This document shows, in pieces, positions 1 to 10,851 of a stretch of DNA of 64,000 nucleotides. The stretch is from NCBI RefSeq assembly GCF_033568475.1, contig NC_133122.1, positions 144,598,861-144,662,860 on the forward strand. The letters are read 5' to 3'. The stretch's first letter is position 1. Every line of letters begins with the position of its first letter. This DNA comes from Henckelia pumila (lineage: Eukaryota > Streptophyta > Magnoliopsida > Lamiales > Gesneriaceae). The notes under the pieces were generated by a model. The model worked only from the letters and a program-made list of their open reading frames with translations. It had not been told where the DNA came from and did no database searches. A program made the translations under genes and the position numbers.

Positions 1-2108
1 AAAGTTTATTTTATGATCGCGTAGGCGGGACCGTGGACGGACGAAATATTACTTTTACACCCAAAATATTTTATGATATTTTTAGTAGCCTTAAAATATT
101 ATTTTATGGTATAATTTGAAGAAAATTAAGGTATTTAGATATATATTTAATTATGTGCTAGTTTTTACCCAAAATAAGTCATTTTAATGACTTTTAATAA
201 CTTTTTTAAAAAAAAAATCCCCTATTTTTATATTTCGGGATTTAAGTTAAATATCAGATTTAATTATTTTATATTTAAGAGTTTAATTTTATTTTATTTT
301 ATTCAATAATTACTTAATATCTTAACCATGTTTTATTAAAGATTTAACCTAATCCTACCCCTTTAAAAATTAAACCTACGGTAATTTACCTAGCCGCCTC
401 CTCCACCTCTTCTCTTCCCCATCTCCACGCTCCTCATCAGATTCCTAGACCACCATAACCGACCTTTGGAGTTTTATCAAGTTTTGTTCGTCGTTCGTCG
501 TCCGATAACCGAATACGCGTCGGTATCAACGCTTTGATCAAATATTCATCAAGGCACGTTTGATTTCCATTCTTTAACACCATTTAAATCATATTACAAA
601 TATTTTATGCTTACAAGATCTGTTCTTGCATAGGTTATGATCTAGAAAAGAAAACATTGAAGTTCATGCATGTTCCTCACGTTTTTCATGTGCATGGCCG
701 GTTTCCTTTGTGTTTTCTGCTTAAGGCTGGTTCGAGGGGCTGACCAAGGGCTAGGGGTCTGATCTAGGGTCCTTAGGGTCGGGTTTGGAAGGCTGGTTCA
801 GGGCTGGAAGCAGCTGGAACCATGCAAGAAGGGGCCGTGACAGCAGCTAGGCGAGCAGGTTGTAGTTCGGGATTTAGGGGCCTTGGCCGAGCCATGCATG
901 GCTTGGTTTGGGCCAGGGCTAGGTCACGTGTTGTGGCTAGACCCTGGGAGGGTCCAGTCGTCGGGGCTCCGGCCGGTGGTGGCCGGAGCTGGCCAGAAAG
1001 TTCCTGGATTGGGGGGGCTGCGCAGTCTGCGCAGCAAAAGGGAAAGGGAGGGGATCGGGTTGCTCAGTTAAGGGGGTTGGCTGGACCAGGGCCTGGTCTG
1101 GTCGGTCCGGCAGGACCCTGGGGAGGTCCTGCCGGCGGCGCTCCGGCCATGGGTGGCCGGAGCCGGGCGGTAGCAAGGAAAGAAAAAGGGGAGTCTGCCG
1201 TGAGGTGTTAGGAGGGAGAATGGGGGATGTCGTACAGTGTGGGTTTTGGGTTTAGGCGGGCCGGGCCGGGCCGGGTTTTGGGTCCGGGTCGGGTCTAAAT
1301 TTATGGGTCAAATAATTTTAGTCCGAGTCTAGATTTTTATTAATTGGGCTTGTTTTTATTTTAATTAATTAAGAGTTTAAGTTAGTAAATAAATGGGTTG
1401 GGATTGATTAATTAATTAATTAGACTAATTTAATGGGCTTTAATAATTATGAAAGTGAGCCCACTAATTTGTCATGGACCGTGTGATTCATGAGAATTAT
1501 TGGGCCAAGGGTAGTCGGGTTTAATAATTTTATCGGTCTAGTTTATAATTAATGGTTAAATCATACTTTTATTAATTAAATGTTAAGTTAATTAGTTAAT
1601 GGGCTTAAAGTATATTTTAAGTGAGCCCGTTAGTTTCTCTTGGGCTTGAGGGCCCAAGAAGCTTAATGGGCCAGGTCAGGTTGGGCTTTTGGGTTTTTGG
1701 GCCAGTCTAAGAATTTTTGAGTTTAAGTCTAGCGGTCAGCAGCTCGAACAAGTCCTTGGAAAAATAAATGTTCGAAAATATATATTTAATTCATGCATGA
1801 ATTTTTATTAGATATATAAGTATTATTTGTAAGGAAATAAATTAAATATATATTTACGGACAAATTTTCATGAAATAAAGAAATAAATGATATTTTTTTT
1901 AAGTTCATGCATCATGTAAGAATTTTTATGATAAGTTTAAATGTATGTTAAGAAAAATATATTTTTATGGAAGTTGAAGTGAAGGTGGAAAGTGATGTGG
2001 TTGGAGGCCGGGATACCTGGGCCCGGTGACCTTCCTAATGATGTATAAGTATGATGAGCTTATGGATCCAGCTGAGAGGGCTGGTGAAGTGGCAGCACAG
2101 AGGTGGCA
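1..2108. other. Unassigned noncoding, repeat-like region
   Basis: No gene is supported here. The left part is AT-rich, 730-1300 is strongly GC-rich with repeated gg/cc words and a run of three GGGCC-type units near 1256-1275, and 1300-2000 is AT-rich again. A 129-codon open frame at 822-1211 is explained by base composition and shows no recognisable domain. The overall look, a CT-rich leader-like stretch at 390-440 followed by long GC-rich spacer, would fit an old LTR or retroelement leader, but no LTR ends, primer-binding site or coding motifs could be fixed. It is bounded on the right by the first base of the Cassandra-like element. Confidence 0.4.
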
Positions 2109-2488
2109 TGTGACGCCCGGGGCTGAAGAGGCAGGGAGTGATCGCCGGTGCCAAAAGGTTGCACGGACAATGAGCGGCTCCTGGTAGGCTTCTAGGCGGA
2201 GGGAGACATGAATGAACCGATCCCGTGCCGGAATGAGAGGGGATTCTGAGACTGTGTAGGTATGGGACTACATAGTTGAGGAGGGCTTAAAAGATTTCAT
2301 ATGTACTGCTCATATCAAGAAGGTGCATCTTCTTTTCGGAAGCTCATCACATAAGAACTCCAAAGTTAAGCGTGCTTGACTTGGGGCAATTATAGGATGG
2401 GTGATCCCCTGGGAAGTTTCTCAGGGTGCGTGTGAGTGAGGACATAAGCACGCTGAAAAGACACGTCTTGATACAGTGGGTCGTTACA
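2109..2488 (+). repeat. 5' LTR of Cassandra-like TRIM
   Basis: This 380-bp LTR starts TGTGACGCCC and ends GTCGTTACA. It is followed after two bases by the tRNA-Met primer-binding site, which marks it as the upstream LTR of a + strand element. Confidence 0.9.
2309..2432 (+). promoter_or_regulatory. 5S rRNA-like Pol III internal promoter in TRIM 5' LTR
   Basis: The stretch follows the order of a plant 5S rRNA gene. The box A-like sequence AAGTTAAGCGTGCTTG is at 2363-2378 and the box C-like block AGGATGGGTGAtCcCCTGGGAAGT occupies 2394-2417 with two differences from the usual plant form. The intermediate element between them is diverged. In Cassandra elements this region is known to support Pol III transcription. 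Here it is a derived copy inside an LTR, not a ribosomal 5S gene. Confidence 0.85.
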
Positions 2489-2490
2489 AA

Positions 2491-2503
2491 TGGTATCAGA
2501 GCC
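2491..2503 (+). other. Primer-binding site of the TRIM (initiator tRNA-Met)
   Basis: TGGTATCAGAGCC starts two bases after the LTR end. It is the standard complement to the 3' end of initiator tRNA-Met used by many plant LTR retrotransposons. Confidence 0.9.
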
Positions 2504-2596
2504 GACCTCTCTTAGTACGGCATGGTTCGGGGACGAACCAAGCGGAAGCTGGTGGGCATGTGACGCCCGGGGCTGAAGAGGCAGGGAGTGATCGCA

Positions 2597-2976
2597 TGTG
2601 ACGCCCGGGGCTGAGGAGGCAGGGAGTGATCGCCGGTGCCAAGAGGTTGCACGGACAATGAGCGGCTCCTGGTAGGCTTCTAGGCGGAGGGAGACATGAA
2701 TGAACCGATCCCGTGCCGGAATGAGAGGGGATTCTGAGACTGTGTAGGTATGGGACTACATAGTTGAGGAGGGCTTAAAAGATTTCATATGTACTGCTCA
2801 TATCAAGAAGGTGCATCTTCTTTTCGGAAGCTCATCACATAAGAACTCCAAAATTAAGCGTGCTTGACTTGGGGCAATTATAGGATGGGTGACCCCCTGG
2901 GAAGTTTCTCAGGGTGCGTGTGAGTGAGGACATAAGCACGCTGAAAAGACCCGTCTTGATACAGTGGGTTGTTACA
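2597..2976 (+). repeat. 3' LTR of Cassandra-like TRIM, with 5S-like region
   Basis: This 380-bp copy matches the upstream LTR at an offset of 488 bp, with about six substitutions by eye. Its 5S-like stretch is at about 2797-2920. Its box C has one difference from the usual plant sequence, so it is better preserved than the upstream copy, while its box A begins AAA instead of AAG. Confidence 0.9.
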
Positions 2977-3060
2977 TTAAATCTCGCCATATTTTATGTC
3001 TTAGTAAATTAATTAAACAATCACTGATTATTGTCTGTTTCTTTTCAGTATTTCATTACA

Positions 3061-3915
3061 ATGAATTCGCGCAATCCACTATACTCAATTCTCGAACAAA
3101 ATAAATTGACTGGCGCAAACTATACGGAATGGTTCCGTAAATTAAAGATTGTTCTAAACTTGGAGAAAATTTTCTACGTGTTAGAAAAGAATCCTCCAAA
3201 GGAAGCACCGGCTAATATAAGTCCGGAAGAATTGGCAAAACTTGATCAATGGTGGGACCATGATATCAAGGCTAAATGCTATATGCAAGCTTCAATGTCT
3301 GATGAACTCCAGAGGCGATTTGAGGATTCCGTGAATGCTGCTGACATACACATGCACCTCAAGGAACTTTTTGGAGCTCAGTCAAGGTTGGAGAGGTATG
3401 CCACAGTCAAAGAGCTCATGACATGCCGCATGCGAGATGGGACTTCTGTCCGTGAGCATGGGGTACACATGATTGGGCTAATTAAGAAGTTGGTAACACT
3501 CGATTTGACATTGGAGCATGAATTGAATACAAACTTATTGCTTCTTTCACTTCCTTCGTCGTTTGACGGATTTGTGGTGAACTTCAATATGAACAAGATA
3601 GAGGCCACCCTTGAAGAGATGGTCAATATGCTTGTGTCTTATGAGGCCACATTAAAGAAGAAAAAACCGGTACTCTTGGTTGGCTCCTCTTTTTACTCCA
3701 AGAAGGGGCCAAGTGGAAAGGGTAAGAAACGTTCTGCCCCACCCAAGAAAATTGTACCAAAGAAGAAGGGCAAGACAAAAGCTTCAAACGTGAACATATC
3801 TGGAGATGTTTGCCATCACTGCAAGAAACCCGGTCATTGGAAACGTAACTGCAAGGAATACCTCGAGCAGTTGCGAACTGCAAAAGGTATGTTTTACATT
3901 GAAATAAATGTTTAA
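3061..3915 (+). pseudogene. Copia gag (capsid/nucleocapsid) domain, cut off by a stop
   Basis: The frame starts with ATG at 3061 (MNSRNPLYS) and encodes about 284 residues. It holds the copia capsid-type domain and, near the end, a zinc knuckle CHHCKKPGHWKRNC that binds RNA in virus-like particles. A lysine-rich linker precedes the knuckle. In the intact polyprotein this frame continues into the protease. Here a TAA at 3913-3915 interrupts it 21 bases before the protease active site, and the sequence beyond stays in the same frame. The start at 3061 is preferred over 3031 because copia gag proteins usually begin at this motif. Confidence 0.9.
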
Positions 3916-4479
3916 CTTAATACTACTTCTTGGGTATTGGATACCGGATGTGGATCTCACATTTGCAATGATTTGCAGGTGATGACAAGAAGTCGTAAGC
4001 TTAGGATGGGTGAGACCCAGCTGAGGCTCGGAAATGGTTTCAGAGTTGAAGCCAAAGCAATGGGAGACGTTTATTTAGTTTTGCAGAACGATTTTAAGTT
4101 ACTTTTAAGAGATGTTTTATTTGTGCCAGATTTGATTAAAAACATTATTTCTGTTTCTATGCTTGATAGAGATGGTTTTTCTTGCAATTTTGTGAATGAG
4201 ATTTGCAATATTTACAAGAATGAATGTTTAATTGGAAACAGACAACTTGAAAACGATCTATATAACTTAAAATTAAAAGACGTTCCAATTAATGATGTTG
4301 ATAAACTGGTAACAACAAATAAAAGGAAAAACGATAGTCAAAACCCAGCAAACCTTTGGCATGCTAGGCTAGGTCACATTTTCTCAAGGAGGATGAACAA
4401 GCTAGTGGGAGAGGGCATGTTTGATATGTCTGATATTAACTCTCTACCTACTTGTGAGTCCTGCCTAAAGGAAAAATGA
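3916..4479 (+). pseudogene. Copia aspartic protease and integrase zinc-binding region
   Basis: In frame with gag, this part carries the retropepsin motif DTGCGSHIC, whose aspartate cleaves the polyprotein. It ends with the GAG-pre-integrase/zinc-binding segment, seen as LWHARLGH followed about 30 residues later by CESC. A single-base loss at about 4465-4478 then shifts the frame, and the old frame closes at the TGA at 4477-4479. Confidence 0.85.
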
Positions 4480-5330
4480 CTAAATCTCCTTTTAAAGGAA
4501 AACCTGAGCGTAGTCAAAATCTGTTGGATTTGATCCATACAGATGTTTGTGGTCCATTTAGTATTGGTACTAAATTTGGACACACCTATTTCATTACCTT
4601 TACTGATGATTTTTCTAGGTATGGGTATTTATATTTGATGAAATATAAGTCTGAAGCATTTGAAAAGTTCAAAGAATTCAAGGCTGAAGTAGAGAACAAA
4701 CTAGGAAAAAGTATTAAAGCACTTCGATCGGATTGAGGTGGAGAATACTTAAGTACCGAGTTTTTGGACTATCTAAAAGAGAATGGGATTCTCTCTCAGT
4801 GGACTCCTCCTATGACACCTCAGCTCAATGGTGTTTCGGAGCGTTGAAATCGAACTTTGTTGGACATGGTTCGATCCATGATGAGCTTCACTGAGATCCC
4901 ACCTTCGTTTTGGGGCTATGCGCTTGAAACGGCGGTATTGTTGTTGAACAATGTCCACATTAAAGTAGTGGATAAAACTCCATATGAGTTATGGAATGGC
5001 AAAGCTCCTAAGTATTCGTACTTAAGGATTTGGGGATGTCCTGCTTACGTGAAGCAGACAGTGGGAGATAAGTTGGATAGTCGTTCCACCTTATGTTATT
5101 TTGTAGGATATCCGAAGAATTCAATCGGATATTATTTCTATCATCCTAATGAAACAAAAGTGTTTGTTTCGAGGAATGCCACCTTCATGGAGAAGGAGTT
5201 CTTACTTGATAAGAAAGGCAAGATGATGGAACTCGAAGAAATTCGAGAAGAACCCGAGATACAAAATAACGATCCTACACCTCAGGATCCATTGATTGAC
5301 ATGCCTATTCCTAGAAGATCCGAGAGGACT
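4476..5330 (+). pseudogene. Copia integrase core and C-terminal domain, two internal stops
   Basis: The frame resumes at 4476 one base out of phase. It shows the integrase core landmarks: HTDVCGPF with the first catalytic aspartate, the TDDFSRYGY block, and the later NGVSE segment with the catalytic glutamate near 4840. It continues through the typical WGYALETAVLLLN and PYELWNGKAP segments. Two in-frame stops at 4734-4736 and 4845-4847 are both TGA where the family normally has arginine, consistent with CGA to TGA changes. Integrase joins the cDNA to chromosomal DNA; this copy cannot be functional. Confidence 0.85.
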
Positions 5331-6974
5331 TCTAGACCTCCTATACGATATGGTCTTCTTCTTGAAGGGGATCAAAGTGAACCCGACATTGGATGTGATC
5401 CAAGAAACTTCAAGGAAGCAATTTCTGATGCGGATTCGAATTTATGGCTTGATGCTATGCAGTCGGAAATAGACTCGATGCATACAAACCAAGTTTGGTC
5501 TTTAGTAGATCCTCTCGATGAAATAGTTTTAATAGGGTGTAAATGGATCTACAAGAGAAAACTTGGGCCTGATGATAAGGTATTGACCTACAAGGCACGA
5601 TTGGTCGCAAAAGGTTATACTCAAAGATAAGGAGTTGACTATGATGAAACCTTTTCACCAGTTGCAATGTTCAAGTCCATAAGAATCCTTATTGCCATAG
5701 CAGCTTGGTATGACTATGAGATATGGAAAATGGATGTGAAGACTGCATTCCTTAATGGAAACATTAAGAAAGAGATCTATATGATGCAGCCCGAGGGATT
5801 CACATCTATGGAAAGCGAGCATAAGGTATGCAAGCTTCAGAGATCAATATATGGTCTCAAACAAGCATCAAGAAGTTGGAACCAGAAATTTGATGAAACA
5901 ATAAAGGACTTTGGTTTCATCAAAAATCCGGAAGAACCGTGCGTGTACAAGAAAGTAGTTAAGGATGCGGTGACGTTCTTAGTGCTTTATGTTGATGACA
6001 TCCTACTCATTGGGAATGACGTAGGGATGTTGCAGTCAACAAAGATATGGTTATCAGGTAGATTCTCGATGAAGGATTTGGGTGAGGCCTCCTATATTCT
6101 AGGGATACAGATCTATAGAGATAGATCTAAGAGAATGATAGGACTCACTCAAGCAACCTACATCGACACTATCTTGAAAAAGTTTTCAATGGATGAGTCC
6201 AAGAGAGGACATCTACCTATGTGTCATGGAGTTTCTCTATCCAAGTCTATGTGTCCCAAGACTGATGAAGAGATAGAGAAAATGACACACATACCATATG
6301 CGTCAGCCATAGGTAGTATTATGTATGAGATGATATCTACCAGACCGGATGTAGCCTTTGCTCTGAGTGTCACGAGCAGATATCAGGCCAACCCCGGTCA
6401 AATGCATTGGAAAGCCGTGAAGGATATTCTTAAGTACTTAAGAAGGACTAAGAATGTATTCATGGTTTATGGAGGAAGAGAATTGAAATTAGAAGGCTAT
6501 ACCGACTCTAGCTTCCAAAGCGACGTGGATGACTCGAAGTCAACCTCTGGATTTGTATTCATGCTCAATGGCGGTGCTGTCTCTTGGAAGAGTTCCAAGC
6601 AGGACACCACAGCGGATTCTACCACTGAGGCAGAATACATTGCAGCATCAGCTGCTGCTAAAGAGGCCGTTTGGATGAGGAATTTCGTCCAAGAGTTGGG
6701 CGTAATTCATGAAGCTGTTGGTCCAGTCCCGGTGTACTGCGACAACACTGGTGCCGTTGCTCAGGCAAAGAAACCAAGGTCTCATCAAAGATCCAAACAC
6801 ATACTGAGAAAATACCACATCATCCGGGAGATTGTGGAAAGAGGAGACATCACTGTCGAGAGAGTGACCTCTACAGACAATATCGCTGATCCACTTACTA
6901 AGCCCTTGCCAGGACCATTGTTTGACAAACATCGCGAAGCAATGAGATTACGTAGTATGACTAGTTGGCTTTAG
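5331..6974 (+). pseudogene. Copia reverse transcriptase and RNase H, one internal stop
   Basis: Reverse transcriptase begins around the WLDAMQSEIDSM segment and includes KWIYKRKLG, then after a TAA at 5628-5630 the MDVKTAFLNG motif and the catalytic YVDDI near 5990. RNase H follows, with its active-site aspartate in GYTDSSFQSD, a glutamate in TTEAEYIA, and the conserved DNTGA and RSKHI segments. The frame then closes at 6972-6974, 14 bases before the 3' LTR. The domain order RT-RNase H after integrase is what defines copia. Confidence 0.9.
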
Positions 6975-6987
6975 GGGAAGTGGGAGA
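6973..6987 (+). other. Polypurine tract of the copia element
   Basis: The purine run AGGGGAAGTGGGAGA lies directly before the LTR start. This is where second-strand synthesis is primed in LTR retrotransposons. Confidence 0.8.
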
Positions 6988-6988
6988 T

Positions 6989-8880
6989 TGAAAGAGTGGG
7001 TGCCCGGTTAGCCAACTTGTGGCTAAGGGCTTTTATGACTCTATGTATAAACAATCTTTATTTAATATAATTTACATTCATTAATGGCATTTTCTTTATC
7101 TTTCTTCATATTGTTATATTGTGATATACTATTGTTGTTTTGATAAAGACCTTGAATATACTATAGTGTAAGTAAGATGAGATAGTGAATAAAGAGAGAT
7201 CACTATTATGAAACACATCTTATAGTCACTGTATATTCTAAACAGTTCCTAGTCAATTGAGCCATCCGCTAATAAGGATAAGGATCGCTCGAGATTGAGA
7301 CTAGCATTTGTGATGCCAAGTACCACGTTTCATTGGTAATGAACATGGAGATGTTCAAAGGATGCAAATGGATATTCATATGATGAATGATCGAACTACC
7401 CTATTCGGACTTTCCAAGTGGTTATTATTATTTGAGTGGATAAGTCCGCGGTTTTGGTTGTACACCATTAGTCCTTACTATTTGAAACATCATTGAGACT
7501 CTATATGCTAGTACTATACTTTGACTCATTTACCAACTCTATGGGGGTCATCAGTTGTCAGGATTGGGTACAGTTACGACACATATAGGAGTCGATGCTT
7601 TGTTGTCAAGGATTCACCACACGCTTGCGAGTGTGGATATCCTATGCGATCTGAGGATATATTAGTGTGACAAATCTCTGGCCAGAGTACTCGATGTGAT
7701 TTAGGTTACTTGGTTTCCTAGTAGCACATGCGATGTCACTATTTGATCTTCAAGATGCATTGCATAGTTATTAAATCTCGAACGACTCTCGATGTACCAA
7801 AGGTTTTTGATTCGATCGGGATATATGGATGAAGGGACTGTACTGTACGCTAACCAAAACTTACTGGTTCTTGCAGGCACTATCAGTGATACCTAGGGAA
7901 TCATGGGGCGATGTTGCTAGACGCTCTTACCATGATTCGATGGGTAAGTCGAAAATTGTTGTTCCGAGTCACAAGGAGTTGTGAGCCCACGGCTAGCTGT
8001 ATCCCTGAACCATTGAGGGTCACACAAGTAATGGATTACTAAACCCCGTTGAGATAGTTAAATTTAAAGAGTTAAATTTAACGAAAGAGAAGTTGGACTT
8101 CTTAATTAAAGGGAGTGAAATTTCCTAAAATGACATAGAGATGGACATTTTTGGAAATCACTGAATTCGGATTCAGAAAAATTATCTTGACTTTAAAAGA
8201 TGCAGAAATGGTTTTTGTGCACATTGGTGAAATCGGTTTATCAATCGGAGCCATGATGAATTTTATATTAATTTCTATAATAACGGGCTTGGCTTGTTGG
8301 GCTTAAGTTATGGATTATGGGCCCTAAGGAGTTAGAGTCCTAATAGAGATATAACTTAATCCAGTCTAGAAATTATATATAAATACATGTGAAGTTTTCA
8401 AAAACACTACATTAATTCCTACTTGGTATTTTCGAAAATCACATAAAATAAGAGGGTTTTTTCGAAAATCCTCTCTCCCTTTTGAGAAAATTCAGTCTGT
8501 GATTTTTCTGAAAAGTCACTTTCTGAATTGACAGATCAAATCTGTTTATTCTCTACGATAAACATTTGATTAATTTCTAGTGCAATCAATCAGAGGGTTT
8601 CTGTTTTCTATTCGTGGACCTGATTCCGGAGATTGATCGAGCGAGTCATCGGTTCCCGGGATTTACAACAAGAACAGATTAAATCTGTTGGAGTCCATAA
8701 TCAAGACTTAGCTTGAAGAGGTAAAATATTAATTATTATTATTATTATTATTTTACTTGCATAATTTAATCGTTAGGATTTGATATCCATGATATGGAAT
8801 TGTTCCATATAAAATTTTTAAACTTCCGCTGCACCGGGTATCAAATCGATTTGATCGTGAGAGCGACACATGTTCCAACA
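6989..8880 (+). repeat. 3' LTR of the copia element (about 1.9 kb)
   Basis: The LTR starts TGAAAGAGTGGGTGCCC right after the polypurine tract. The right end is placed at TTCCAACA (8880), after a cttccgctgcaccggg segment of the kind that commonly sits near the 3' end of plant copia LTRs. There is no second copy in the window to prove the ends. An (ATT)n microsatellite is at 8729-8752. A 70-codon open frame across the right boundary (8794-9006) is not considered real. Confidence 0.7.
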
Positions 8881-9330
8881 GCCTCAACATTGAACTGGAC
8901 GAATAAGATGACAACAAACAGTTTGACAGACCATCTCTGGTATTTTGGTCATATCTTACAGCTTGGTTATCCAAATGGAATGATTCATTATGTGTTGCAA
9001 AGATAAGAACTTGATCTACAAATCATCTTCACAAGTAGATGTCTGAATCGGAGCATAAATAACTAGGGGTGGATATTTTGGTATACCGTATCAAAAATAT
9101 TGATATGAAAAAAATTCATACCGATATCGATATCGAAACTAGTTGAGCGAACCAGTTGAGCGAGATCATTTGAAGAACCATATCATATAATCAGTTCCAA
9201 TACAACATTGAGAAGATCAAACAACAGTCCATAAATACAACATTGAGAAGATCAAACAATTGCTCATAAATACAACATTGGGAAGAACAAATAACTACTT
9301 TTCATGAGGATTAAATGCATGAGTAGCCTA
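8881..9330. other. Noncoding; degenerate repeats and a possible hAT end
   Basis: No gene is seen. A motif of about 40 bp around ATACAACATTGAGAAGATC is repeated three times at about 9199-9290. At 9067 the sequence TAGGGGTGGATATTTTGG followed by TATACCG resembles the end of a class of plant hAT-type elements rich in GGTATACC words, but no matching right end with an 8-bp duplication was found nearby. Confidence 0.4.
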
Positions 9331-10036
9331 TATAAAGAAGATCAAATGAAATGAAAAAATATACACCATAAGGGACGTTCAAAACAAATATATAAGCTAC
9401 TTGAGAGTTTGCCCTTGGTGTGAAGAACACAACAGATTTCTCGAGCCTTCGCAGTCTAGTTCTTCACATCTTAACTCACTCTCACACATATAAAAGATGA
9501 TTTGTAAAGATTATTTGAGTGAGAGTCTTCACACAAAGACATTAAAGATTGTGCTTGTAATCTTGACATAAGAGACGTAAAACATTATGCGGGTTGTGAG
9601 GTTGATGCCTACAATCGAAAGTGCTAGGAGTTCTGACTTAGGCGATGAGATAAGTCCTACGATTGGAGTGAGTTGTATACAAGACGTTGTATAAACCAAA
9701 GTCTTCTAGTGGATCCTTTCCTCGTGGAAGAAGTGGTGACGTAGGAGTTTTGTCTCCGAACATCCATAAACAAATTCGTGCCTCATTTATTTATCGTGTT
9801 ACTTACTTTTGCTATTGTTTTTAAGATGCATTGTTGAATCATTTTATGTGTTCTTCAAATACCAAAATCTTGCATATCTTTAAAATGATTACAAAATATT
9901 TAATCGGTTTCTACGAATGATTATTTTGAGTGTTTTGGTTTGAAAACCAAACTCGATTTAATTCATCGGTGTTTAATATTTCAAGAACGAGCTATTGTAG
10001 CTAAAAAAAATCTCCCAAAATCGATCGTAACATTAT
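9330..10036 (+). repeat. Possible fragment of a copia-type LTR
   Basis: The stretch ends in GATCGTAACA. Around 9710-9785 it contains a block (gtggatcctttcctcg, then gtgacgtaggagttttgtc and ccgaacatccataaac) of the kind seen in the R/U5 region of many plant copia LTRs. There is no primer-binding site, coding region or second LTR next to it, so it is called a remnant. The left boundary is not determined. Confidence 0.4.
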
Positions 10037-10700
10037 ATATTAAAATTTAGTATAAAAGATTTCATATCAATATAAACAATGCATATCATTGATATTTCAT
10101 TTTGCTTGTTTTATTTTCATGATTACATGTGTTTATTGTCAATGTCAATTATATATTTTTTCAATTTTTTTCTATAATTAATTTGTTCAACTACAATTTT
10201 ATTAACATCATCAATATGATTACATGAGCTAGTTTGGATATAAAAGTATTTTACTTTAAAAAAATTGCATTTTTAAGTTAAATTTTAAAGTATTTTTTTA
10301 AGTTAAAGCTATAATAATTTTGTGTTTGGATAAATAGATTGAAATCATTTTTTTTAAGTTGAGTTTTAAAAAAAACATTTGTAAAACTATAAATATGAGC
10401 TTTAAAAAAAGACTTATTTTGGATTAATTGAATGCTTATAAAGAACGATAAAAAAGTATTCTTAAAGAACTTCAAATCTATCCAAACACATTTAAAACAA
10501 TAAAAGCATTTATTTAAATTTTTTTTTTCTATTTTGACTTCTTAATTCAAACGCACTCGTAATCTCGTGTTAATTCCATAGCGTTAGTTAAATATTTTTG
10601 GGTAAGAAACACAATTAAAATCATTAGTAGAAAACGAGAGCCGGATGTTGAACTAAAAGACCATATTTGAAACGAGATATCGGATTCGGAAGACAAACCA
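10037..10700. other. AT-rich spacer with a MITE-like inverted repeat
   Basis: No gene is seen. Within about 10225-10495 the ends read TAGTTTGGATA on the left and TATCCAAACACA on the right, a terminal arrangement known from several plant MITEs. The ends are imperfect and no clear target duplication was found, so this stays tentative. Confidence 0.3.
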
Positions 10701-10715
10701 ATTAACAAAAAGTTT

Positions 10716-10774
10716 TGGGCCAAAATGAATGTTCAGTTTCACGATCCTACATACCCATCAACGCTAAAACCCTA
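10716..10774 (+). promoter_or_regulatory. Site II and telo-box elements upstream of RRS1
   Basis: A site II-type element TGGGCC lies at 10716-10721 and a telo-box AAACCCTA at 10767-10774, 131 and 78 bases before the start codon. The pair is characteristic of plant ribosomal-protein and ribosome-biogenesis genes, where the sites bind TCP-class and telo-box factors and couple expression to growth. This fits the RRS1 call. Binding was not tested. Confidence 0.7.
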
Positions 10775-10851
10775 GTCTTGCTGCGGCCATCTCTCAGTCG
10801 TCACCCACGCCGTTCCCTGTGCCTGCGCCGCCGCCATCCTAGCCTATCGTC

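Larger units (their letters stand above)
2109..2976 (+). mobile_element. Cassandra-like TRIM retrotransposon with 5S rRNA-derived LTRs
   Basis: Two direct repeats of exactly 380 bp (2109-2488 and 2597-2976) begin TGTGACGCCC and end GTTACA. They flank a very short internal segment that opens with a primer-binding site matching initiator tRNA-Met. The element has no coding capacity. Each LTR contains a stretch that aligns with plant 5S rRNA, including the internal promoter boxes. LTRs of this size carrying 5S sequence, a tRNA-Met site and no genes are the definition of Cassandra terminal-repeat retrotransposons in miniature. By eye the two LTRs differ at about six positions. The first 38 bp of the LTR are repeated once just before the second LTR (2559-2596). 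No target-site duplication is seen, so one flank may have been rearranged. Movement would need enzymes from another element. Confidence 0.9.
2977..8880 (+). mobile_element. Decayed Ty1/copia retrotransposon lacking its 5' LTR
   Basis: Domains run gag, protease, integrase, reverse transcriptase, RNase H, which is the copia order. A polypurine tract and one LTR of about 1.9 kb (6989-8880) follow. Upstream of gag only about 55-85 bp of leader remain before the Cassandra-like LTR, so the 5' LTR and primer-binding site are missing. The polyprotein would be one frame except for one frameshift near 4470 and four nonsense codons (3913, 4734, 4845, 5628). It is therefore inactive. The clade within copia (Tork- or TAR-like) was not settled. 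Confidence 0.9.

Noticed and set aside
822..1211. GC-rich open frame of 129 codons, plus overlapping frames on both strands
   Set aside because: Low-complexity Gly/Ala/Arg/Pro composition in every frame, no domain, no splice or promoter context. High GC explains the lack of stops.
2309..2920. Two 5S rRNA genes
   Set aside because: The 5S-like stretches lie inside identical LTRs with TG..CA ends and a primer-binding site, and are diverged from functional 5S outside the promoter boxes.
8794..9006. Small gene across the right end of the copia LTR
   Set aside because: The frame spans the LTR boundary, has no family and no supporting context.
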